The notes under the pieces were generated by a model. The model worked only from the letters and a program-made list of their open reading frames with translations, was not told the origin of the DNA and ran no database searches. The position numbers and the translations under genes are program-made. A DNA stretch of 8,996 nt from positions 1 through 8,996 of the forward strand of contig ONRO01000141.1 of the NCBI GenBank assembly GCA_900320235.1, in the 5' to 3' direction. The stretch comes from an uncultured Eubacteriales bacterium (GTDB taxonomy: Bacteria; Bacillota; Clostridia; Oscillospirales; Acutalibacteraceae). Positions 1-4,895 of this stretch are shown here, one piece after another. Numbering within the stretch: position 1 is the first letter of the stretch; every line of letters starts with the position of its first letter.

Positions 1-17
1 ATTGCTGATTTTATGAA

Positions 18-48
18 AAAGATCCTTCGCTTATGCTCAGGATGACAG
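18..48. repeat. Dispersed-repeat-like short hairpin
   Basis: Read on the - strand this stretch has the form TGTCATCCTGAGC, four bases, then GCGAAGGATCTTT. It folds as an imperfect hairpin: TCCT (24-27) with AGGA (39-42) and GC with GC around a short loop, with two mismatches. From memory, near-identical TGTCAT(C/T)CTGAGC...GCGAAG(G/A)ATCT elements occur between genes in many unrelated bacterial genomes. Only one copy is in this window, so its repeat nature here rests on that recollection. Confidence 0.5.
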
Positions 49-58
49 AATGTTTAAA

Positions 59-73
59 TTTCTTATTAAGAAA
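59..73. other. Perfect 15-base palindrome (7-1-7) upstream of the lipoprotein promoter
   Basis: TTTCTTA, one T, then TAAGAAA. It lies about 31 bases upstream of the -35 box at 105-110. Its size suits a dimeric regulator site, but AT-rich palindromes also arise by chance and no regulator is nearby. Confidence 0.3.
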
Positions 74-104
74 GTTGATTTTCGTGGATGCCGGTCGGCT
101 GATA

Positions 105-133
105 TTGACAATTGTCTTTTTTTATGATATTAT
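105..133 (+). promoter_or_regulatory. Sigma-A type promoter of the lipoprotein gene
   Basis: The -35 box TTGACA (105-110) matches consensus exactly. It is followed by a 17-base spacer and the -10 box TATTAT (128-133), with a TG (125-126) one base upstream that would make an extended -10. Transcription should start near 140, giving a leader of about 35 bases. The -35 box lies within a perfect 10-base palindrome, GACAATTGTC (107-116), which could be an operator. I expect strong transcription. Confidence 0.8.
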
Positions 134-175
134 CTTGAAAAATATTATAATTTGTAAAGATATGGAGGTATAAAA

Positions 176-745
176 ATGGCAAATAATAAAGGTCTTACTA
201 TTGCTCTTGTCAGTACAGTTGTCCTTATTCTTTCCTCTGCTGTCGGCTGCAGTGCTTTGTCTTCTATCCCGGGGAGCAGCAAGAAAACATCTGAGGTTTC
301 AATTAATGTCCCAAGCGATATTGTCAGCTATGTATCCAGTATTCCGGAAATTTCTTTAGCTGAGCCTTCTATTATTATTACATCCCGTAACGAATCAGAA
401 AGCTCTGTCGCTGAAACTGTACAGACTATTACACTTGAAGAATTCGTCGAGTTGGTCCAGGAACAAATTGATGAAGCAAGTATCAGCGATTCCCCGTTCA
501 CTCTTGAAATCGATTATGATGAAAATGGTCTGGTATATGATTACACAACAAAAGATTATTACTCCGGCACTAATCTTGAATATCTTACTCAGGAAATCAA
601 CAAGCTCATTGAGCGAAACTCTTCTTTATACAGCTCTGCACTCAAGGAGCTGAGAAGTGCTACCGGTATCAACTATAATATCACCGTTATCTATCACAAC
701 AGCGACGACTCTATTATAAGCGAAAAGTTTTTCTCAAATATTTAA
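176..745 (+). CDS. Secreted lipoprotein, DUF4854-like, function unknown
   Basis: This 189-residue protein has a lipoprotein signal: positively charged start (K5), hydrophobic core (residues 7-23) and lipobox A-V-G-C with the lipidated Cys at 25. It should be anchored on the outer face of the membrane. Residues 26-75 are rich in Ser, Glu and Pro and look like a flexible linker. Residues 80-189 look folded, with an EEFVELVQEQIDE helix, a strand around FTLEIDYDENGLVYDY, a helix around LEYLTQEINKLIE, and a final strand ITVIYHNSDDSII. From memory this order resembles the small DUF4854-type lipoproteins of gut Clostridia, but I could not search. The start is fixed by GGAGG at 164-168, seven bases before ATG. 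The gene stands alone, with its own promoter and a terminator at 822-856. No catalytic motif is visible; a binding or envelope role is only a guess. Confidence 0.85.
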   Translation: MANNKGLTIALVSTVVLILSSAVGCSALSSIPGSSKKTSEVSINVPSDIVSYVSSIPEISLAEPSIIITSRNESESSVAETVQTITLEEFVELVQEQIDEASISDSPFTLEIDYDENGLVYDYTTKDYYSGTNLEYLTQEINKLIERNSSLYSSALKELRSATGINYNITVIYHNSDDSIISEKFFSNI

Positions 746-747
746 TC

Positions 748-809
748 TATACTATTAGTATAATACAATCTGTAATATTATACATTTTGTATTATACTAT
801 TTGTATAAT
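748..809. repeat. Cluster of AT-rich nested inverted and direct repeats
   Basis: Positions 748-764 (TATACTATTAGTATAAT) and 793-809 (TATACTATTTGTATAAT) match at 16 of 17 bases. The first contains a perfect 15-base palindrome (748-762). TAGTATAATACAA (756-768) and TTGTATTATACTA (787-799) form a perfect 13-base inverted repeat. TACA-N3-TGTA occurs at 764-774 and again at 781-791. The block lies directly after the lipoprotein stop and before the terminator, so it would fold as RNA in that 3' end. It has too little order to be a CRISPR array. Confidence 0.7.
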
Positions 810-821
810 CAGACATATTAA

Positions 822-856
822 AAAAGAACTCAGCTGCAAAATAGCTGAGTTCTTTT
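822..856. terminator. Bidirectional Rho-independent terminator
   Basis: Fourteen-base perfect stem, 822-835 with 843-856, around the seven-base loop GCAAAAT. On the + strand the stem ends in TTTT followed by ATTATT. On the - strand it is followed by TTTTTT (825-820). It lies between two convergent genes and should stop transcription of the lipoprotein gene (+) and of prs (-), whose stop codon is about 30 bases away. Confidence 0.9.
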
Positions 857-886
857 ATTATTGCTGCAAAGCAGCAGATATTCATA

Positions 887-1846
887 TCAGACTGAAATTG
901 TTGATACAGGCTTATCCTCATAGATTCTCTCGATAGCCTGTGCAAATACAGGAGCAACAGGAAGAGTTGTAAACTTATCAAGATACTTTTCTTCCGGAAC
1001 AGCGATAGTATCAAGGAGAACAACCTCTTTAAGAACACTGTCTCTGATTCTGTCGATAGCAGGACCTGAAAGAACTGCATGTGTAGCACCTGCATAAACC
1101 TCAGTTGCACCGCCTCTTTCGATACAAGCCTGAGCAGCATTGCAAAGTGTACCTGCTGTATCGATCATATCATCAACGAGGATAACCTTTTTATCCTTGA
1201 CATCACCGATAATGCTCATGACCTCACATACATTAGCCTTCGGACGGCGCTTATCAATAATTGCGATAGAGCATCCGAGACGGGTAGCAAAGTTTCTTGC
1301 TCTTGTAACAGAACCGAGGTCAGGGGATACTACAACATAATCATCGGGTTTATCGCCGATCTTATTCTTGAAATAATTTGCAAGGATAGGTGCGCCTACA
1401 AGATGATCAACAGGGATATTGAAGAAGCCCTGGATCTGAGCAGCGTGAAGATCCATTGTAAGAACTCTGTCTGCGCCGGCACTTGTGATAATGTCAGCAA
1501 CAAGCTTTGCAGAGATCGGATCTCTTGCCTTAGCCTTTCTGTCCTGACGTGCATATCCGAAATAAGGGATAACAGCAGTTATTCTTGCAGCTGATGCACG
1601 CTTCATTGCATCTATCATAATAAGAAGCTCCATAATATTATCATTAACAGGAGCGCAGGTTGACTGAACTATGAAACACTCAGAGCCTCTGACTGATTCA
1701 TGAAGTGAAACAGCTATCTCACCGTCACTGAAGCTTGTAACCTCAGATTTGCCGACAGGAATTCCAAGTGAATCAGCGATCTGCTTGGCAACCGATTTGT
1801 TGGAATTACAGGTAAAGATCTTAATATCCTTGCCGTGAAAATTCAT
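887..1846 (-). CDS. prs: Ribose-phosphate pyrophosphokinase (PRPP synthetase)
   Basis: This enzyme makes 5-phosphoribosyl 1-diphosphate from ribose 5-phosphate and ATP, supplying purine, pyrimidine, NAD, histidine and tryptophan synthesis in the cytosol. At 319 residues it has normal class I length. Visible motifs: FSDGE (39-43), NVRG-like SVRG (51-54), the flexible-loop region YFGYARQDRK (95-104), MDLHAAQIQGFF (131-142), SPDLGS (174-179), the catalytic-lysine region KRRPKAN (199-205) and the PRPP-binding signature VILVDDMIDTAGT (221-233). All expected active-site segments are intact. The start ATG follows GGGGG (1856-1860) by nine bases, a less usual ribosome binding site. It has its own promoter (1911-1939) and ends at the terminator shared with the lipoprotein gene. 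Upstream on the same strand lies a glmU-like gene, the order found in B. subtilis. Confidence 0.97.
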   Translation of the reverse strand: MNFHGKDIKIFTCNSNKSVAKQIADSLGIPVGKSEVTSFSDGEIAVSLHESVRGSECFIVQSTCAPVNDNIMELLIMIDAMKRASAARITAVIPYFGYARQDRKAKARDPISAKLVADIITSAGADRVLTMDLHAAQIQGFFNIPVDHLVGAPILANYFKNKIGDKPDDYVVVSPDLGSVTRARNFATRLGCSIAIIDKRRPKANVCEVMSIIGDVKDKKVILVDDMIDTAGTLCNAAQACIERGGATEVYAGATHAVLSGPAIDRIRDSVLKEVVLLDTIAVPEEKYLDKFTTLPVAPVFAQAIERIYEDKPVSTISV

Positions 1847-1879
1847 TGTACATTTCCCCCAATTATATATTTATAACTT

Positions 1880-1894
1880 GTCCGAGAAGCGGAC
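1880..1894 (-). other. Small hairpin in the prs leader
   Basis: In the prs transcript GTCCG (1894-1890) can pair with CGGAC (1884-1880) around the loop CTTCT. It lies between the predicted -10 box and the ribosome binding site. Five base pairs only, so it may simply stabilise the leader. I see no known riboswitch here. Confidence 0.35.
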
Positions 1895-1910
1895 GTTTAC
1901 TTCCTATATT

Positions 1911-1939
1911 ATTTTAATACCTGACAGCAAAAAAATCAA
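1911..1939 (-). promoter_or_regulatory. Sigma-A type promoter of prs
   Basis: On the - strand the -35 box TTGATT (1939-1934), a 17-base spacer and the -10 box TAAAAT (1916-1911) each match consensus at 4 to 5 of 6 positions. Transcription would start near 1904, giving a leader of about 58 bases before the prs ATG. The upstream glmU-like gene ends in a terminator, which supports an independent prs promoter. Confidence 0.65.
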
Positions 1940-1941
1940 GT

Positions 1942-2179
1942 TTTTATCGAATAATCACAGCTTTTATCGTATTTTTGGATTATTCATGCAATACTTATTA
2001 AAATACATCAAATTATAATTTATTATGCACAAAGGCAGAAACGGCAATATTTTCCTTATTTATGAAACTAAAGGAAAACTCATGGTACACTTAATAATAC
2101 ATTTTTAAACTGAAGCAGACGATATCGCCGCTCATGCCTGTGAAAAAGCATTTTTCCGGTTGTAAGCGTTATATGTGCA
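1942..2179. other. Gene-free spacer upstream of prs with short repeats
   Basis: I find no convincing gene here; the whole gap between prs and the glmU-like gene is 1847-2230. TTTTATCG occurs twice, at 1942-1949 and 1962-1969, 20 bases apart (about two helical turns). GAATAATC (1949-1956) and GATTATTC (1978-1985) form an eight-base inverted repeat just upstream of the prs -35 box. Further away TTTTCCTT (2050-2057) and AAGGAAAA (2071-2078) form an eight-base stem with a 13-base loop and no T run. These could be regulator sites or chance in AT-rich DNA. Confidence 0.4.
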
Positions 2180-2224
2180 GAAAAGACCCCAGACTCAGGA
2201 AAACATTTCCATTGTCTGCGGTCT
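2180..2224 (-). terminator. Rho-independent terminator of the glmU-like gene
   Basis: On the - strand AGACCGCAGAC (2224-2214) pairs with GTCTGGGGTCT (2194-2184) with one mismatch. Inside, after a three-base internal loop, GGAAA (2210-2206) pairs with TTTCC (2202-2198) around TGT. The stem is followed by TTTT (2183-2180). It begins seven bases after the glmU-like stop codon. The T run is short, so termination may be partial. Confidence 0.75.
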
Positions 2225-2230
2225 GTATTA

Positions 2231-3283
2231 TTAGCTGATTATCTGATTTTTAAGACTTTCATTAGATATAGTATGTCCCTGACCGATCTCGCAGCTGTCG
2301 ATATTGGCTGCAGGACCTATTTCACAGAAGGACGCTATATTTGTCTTTCCTCTGATTACAGTTGACGGAAGAATCGTTGTATTCGCAGCGATAGTCACAT
2401 CTCTGCCGATAATAACTCCGTCTGTGCAGGGAATATTGACGCCGTTTTTCTGATGCTTCCTGATGATCCTCATTCTTGCTATCTCATTGAGCTGGGCAAG
2501 CTGTATACAGTCATTTGCACCAAGGACTGAATCTGAATTCTTTGCCTTATATGCCATAACTGCATTTCCGCTGTTTTTGATGATCCCGATAGTATCAGTC
2601 AGGTAATACTCTCCGGTCTTTTCGCTTTTTGTAAGCTTTCCGAGGGCATCAAGAAGGATATCGGTTTCAAACCAGTATGCGCCGGAATTGACCTCTTTTA
2701 TCTTTCTGATCTCATCGGTAGCTTCCTTTTCCTCAACGATCGCCTTGAGCGTACTGAGGTGGAAGAATTCCTCTGCATCTGTTTCATATACTATTCTTCC
2801 GTAGCCCGACGGATTCTCGACCTCAGCAGAAATTACTGTACAGCCGCGTTTTTCCGAAGGCTTTCTTGGTGATTCCCAGTCAAATACCTCAGGGTCTGTT
2901 TCTCCGGTCTGGTTCTGGATAACATAAGCATTCCTGATAGTTTCAACCCCGATAAACGGTGCATCACCGTTGAGAATAAGCACATCGCTGCCCCTGTGTT
3001 TTTCGAGGAAGGGAATAGCCATCATAACGGCATGACCTGTTCCAAGACGCTCCGGCTGGAAAACAGTTTCTACCTCAAAAGGCAGAGTTTTAAGATATTC
3101 CTCGACAAATTCTCTTTTGCTGCCTGTGACAACACAGATATCCTTTATTCCTGCCATACGCACGGCATCTATTACCCATTTGAGCATAGGCTGGAAAATG
3201 ACCTCACTAAGCACCTTCGGGAGGTTGGATCTCATTCTTTTTCCCTCTCCGCCGGCAAGAATTATTGCGCTTGTATTTTTCAT
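2231..3283 (-). CDS. glmU: UDP-GlcNAc pyrophosphorylase (short GlmU, uridylyltransferase with truncated left-handed beta-helix)
   Basis: This 350-residue protein should join UTP and GlcNAc-1-phosphate to make UDP-GlcNAc for peptidoglycan and other glycans. The nucleotidyltransferase domain covers about residues 4-250: LAGGEGKRMRSNLPKVL (9-25) with the conserved Arg and Lys, QPERLGTGHAV (76-86), NGDAP (105-109), NPSGYGRIV (157-165), EVNSGAYWF (197-205) and GEYYLTD (224-230). Next come the GlmU-type linker VLGANDCIQLAQL (253-265) and a few hexapeptide turns (about 288-337), where the protein stops. E. coli GlmU has about 456 residues; the remaining helix coils and catalytic His/Tyr/Asn residues of the glucosamine-1-phosphate acetyltransferase are absent here. 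An extra loop of about 25 residues (124-148) precedes the SGYGRI motif. ATG follows AGGAGG (3294-3299) by ten bases. The close downstream terminator shows that the short end is natural. Acetylation must be done by another protein or the gene's role differs. Confidence 0.85.
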   Translation of the reverse strand: MKNTSAIILAGGEGKRMRSNLPKVLSEVIFQPMLKWVIDAVRMAGIKDICVVTGSKREFVEEYLKTLPFEVETVFQPERLGTGHAVMMAIPFLEKHRGSDVLILNGDAPFIGVETIRNAYVIQNQTGETDPEVFDWESPRKPSEKRGCTVISAEVENPSGYGRIVYETDAEEFFHLSTLKAIVEEKEATDEIRKIKEVNSGAYWFETDILLDALGKLTKSEKTGEYYLTDTIGIIKNSGNAVMAYKAKNSDSVLGANDCIQLAQLNEIARMRIIRKHQKNGVNIPCTDGVIIGRDVTIAANTTILPSTVIRGKTNIASFCEIGPAANIDSCEIGQGHTISNESLKNQIIS

Positions 3284-3309
3284 TGTGTATTTACCTCCTT
3301 TGCTTATCC

Positions 3310-3323
3310 CGATCAGATGATCG
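3310..3323. promoter_or_regulatory. Palindrome at the predicted start point of the glmU-like transcript
   Basis: CGATCA, GA, TGATCG: a perfect six-base inverted repeat with a two-base centre. It begins about five bases downstream of the -10 box at 3333-3328, so it covers the expected transcription start. It could be an operator, or a short hairpin at the 5' end of the mRNA. No regulator can be named. Confidence 0.4.
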
Positions 3324-3402
3324 TATAATTATAAAAGCCTTTATTCATGCGTAAAACAGTAATGCTTTTAAGTTCAGGGTCATAGCACATGCCGGTTTGC
3401 AT
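3313..3402 (-). CDS. Possible 29-residue ORF or gene remnant (doubtful)
   Basis: On the - strand an ATG at 3402-3400 opens a frame of 29 codons ending at TGA 3315-3313. The peptide starts MQTGMCYDPELKSITVLRMNK and has a protein-like composition; the frame stays open upstream back to a stop within the LRR gene's 3' end. It has no clear ribosome binding site and overlaps the likely glmU promoter (3328-3355). It may be a tiny gene, a fragment of a lost gene, or chance. I do not recognise it. Confidence 0.18.
   Translation of the reverse strand: MQTGMCYDPELKSITVLRMNKGFYNYTII
3328..3355 (-). promoter_or_regulatory. Probable promoter of the glmU-like gene
   Basis: On the - strand TATAAT (3333-3328) is a perfect -10 box. 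TTTACG (3355-3350), 16 bases upstream, matches the -35 consensus at four of six positions. The start point would fall near 3321, giving a leader of about 38 bases to the ATG at 3283, with the palindrome 3310-3323 at its 5' end. Confidence 0.55.
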
Positions 3403-3413
3403 CCCGCTGTCAC

Positions 3414-4355
3414 TTATTCCCAGTTTATCTTCGCATTACAGTTATCATTCCATAACTCGTCCCATTCAACCGTATCAGCTGATTTGCCTTTGACCGTAAT
3501 CGTCTGATCCTTACTCCAGAACGAAAATTCAGATTTTTCTATTTTACTGACACTTTCAGGTATGGTGATATTCATTATTTTGGTATCACGCGAAAATACG
3601 TCAGTGCCGATTTTTTCCAGAGTTGACGGAAGTGTTAATGAGCTTAACTTCGGACACATGTAAAATGCAGCTTCATCAATTGTTGTGACTCCCTCGGGAA
3701 TTACAATCTCTTTCAGATTATTACACCCCTGAAACGCACCTTCGGAAATAGTTTTGATCTTTCCGGAAAGTCTGACTTCCTCAAGACCTGTGCATGATGC
3801 AAAGCATCTCTGATCAAGTCCGGTAAAATTCTCCGGAAATTCAATTTTCTTCAGATCAACACATGAATAGAAGGTCTGATATCCTATCTTCTCAAGAGTT
3901 GAAGGCAGCGTAATACTTTCTATTTTTACACCACCTGAAAACACCTGTTCTCCAAGTTCTGTAATTCCCTCAGAAATAACAACATTTTTTATTTCCGTAT
4001 CACTTAACTCATTCATAACAAGAAATGCCTTATTAACAACACCGGTTCCTTCGATCGTCAGTGTTCCGTCAGCATCCACCTTATATGTGGCATTATCGCC
4101 GCAGCTTCCTGTCAAGGGTGCTCCATCATCTTCATCAGTTTTTTCTGCTTCTGATTTTTCGCTGCTTTCCTTTGATGAACTTTCCTGTGAATCGTCTTTC
4201 TGATCTGCTTCGGAGCTTTCATCATTTGCATTGCTGCTGACAGAACTGCTTGTGCTGCTTTCTGTCTGTGTTGAATTATCGTTTTTTCCCTCCGCAGCCT
4301 GCGAAAAGTGTAATTGTCAATGCTGCCGTCAGTGAAATCAATATAATTTTTTTAT
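3414..4355 (-). pseudogene. BspA-type leucine-rich-repeat lipoprotein, 5' end disrupted
   Basis: The intact 3' portion encodes at least five BspA-like (LRR_5) repeats of about 23 residues with the pattern LPSTLEKIG..F..C..L..I..P, and ends CNAKINWE. Upstream in the same frame, with no start codon, runs a Ser/Glu/Asp-rich linker (about 4116-4281). Upstream again, in the +1-shifted frame, is a good lipoprotein signal: KKIILISL..., lipobox L-F-A-G-C with Cys at 4296-4294, then G-G-K-K-R and a TAA at 4278-4276. Removing one A from the A6 run (T6 on the + strand, 4282-4287) joins signal to linker. The start is also damaged: AGGAGG (4367-4362) is followed at ideal distance by AT-AAAAAAA where ATG-AAAAAAA is expected. 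Restoring both single bases gives a 313-residue surface lipoprotein. As written, only a TTG at 4115-4113 could start the repeat region, without a signal peptide. Such repeats usually serve surface binding. True decay or sequencing error are both possible. Confidence 0.8.
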
Positions 4356-4361
4356 TTTAGT

Positions 4362-4367
4362 CCTCCT
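4362..4367 (-). promoter_or_regulatory. Orphaned ribosome binding site of the LRR lipoprotein gene
   Basis: AGGAGG on the - strand, six bases before where the ATG should be (AT at 4355-4354 followed directly by A). No ATG, GTG or TTG lies at a usable distance in the signal-peptide frame; the first TTG (4341-4339) is 20 bases away. Its presence shows that translation once started here. Confidence 0.75.
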
Positions 4368-4469
4368 GAATTCTCTCTGGCGCACAGATATCAGAATTAT
4401 CCGGAATTACTGATTTTCAGCTTGATTTATTGCTTCATTAGCTGATGTAAAACATAGAAAAGCTTTTTA

Positions 4470-4895
4470 CTATTGACGGTCATTATTTTTTGTGCTGCCC
4501 TTTACAAGCTGTTTTACGCTGTAAGCTGCACCGGAGATGCAGGCGGTCAGCGGAAGTCCGCACATTGATCTCCAGAAAATATCAAATGCATTTCCCTGGT
4601 GCAGAACAAAAAACAGTATTATCGGAAGCAAAAGCTGCGCCTGACCAAGACATGCACCGTATATTGGTGCATTCCATCTGCGCTTTGTCGCAAGTCCGAC
4701 TATTACAGAAGCAGCCGCATATACTGCCGGTACGATGATATAGTCGGGAACAGGGATTTTCACACTGCTGTCAAAAACAAGTCCCGGTGCGACTGCTCCG
4801 ATCCCGGCAAGGTCACATATGAGTGAAATGACTATACCTGCGGCAAAAAGCAGCAGACATAGCTTTTGTTTAAGAATGATTCTCGGCATACTCAT
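4470..4895 (-). CDS. Small four-helix membrane protein, unknown function
   Basis: This 141-residue protein has four hydrophobic stretches likely to span the membrane: about residues 12-30, 52-69, 79-98 and 109-126. A KRR follows helix 2 (71-73), and the charged tail (residues 129-141) is KQLVKGSTKNNDRQ-like. I do not recognise the family; nothing suggests an enzyme. Its ATG overlaps the glnS stop as ATGA (4892-4895), which indicates translational coupling and cotranscription with glnS. A second in-frame ATG two codons later is an alternative start. The upstream ribosome binding site is weak, in keeping with coupling. No clear terminator follows: the 3' side has only AAAAGCTTTT (4458-4467), and TCAGCT (4417-4422) pairing with AGCTGA (4440-4445). 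Confidence 0.75.
   Translation of the reverse strand: MSMPRIILKQKLCLLLFAAGIVISLICDLAGIGAVAPGLVFDSSVKIPVPDYIIVPAVYAAASVIVGLATKRRWNAPIYGACLGQAQLLLPIILFFVLHQGNAFDIFWRSMCGLPLTACISGAAYSVKQLVKGSTKNNDRQ

Noticed and set aside
748..809. Possible CRISPR repeats
   Set aside because: Only two imperfect copies, no spacers of constant length and no cas genes.
1079..1594. + strand frame of 171 codons
   Set aside because: It is antisense to the fully conserved prs gene and encodes nothing recognisable.
2050..2078. Hairpin TTTTCCTT/AAGGAAAA as a terminator
   Set aside because: No T run follows on either strand and the stem is AT-rich with a 13-base loop.
3414..4115. LRR protein starting at the TTG at 4115 as the natural gene
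   Set aside because: The same frame continues upstream as a linker to a clear lipoprotein signal and ribosome binding site, so the TTG is internal to a longer, disrupted gene.
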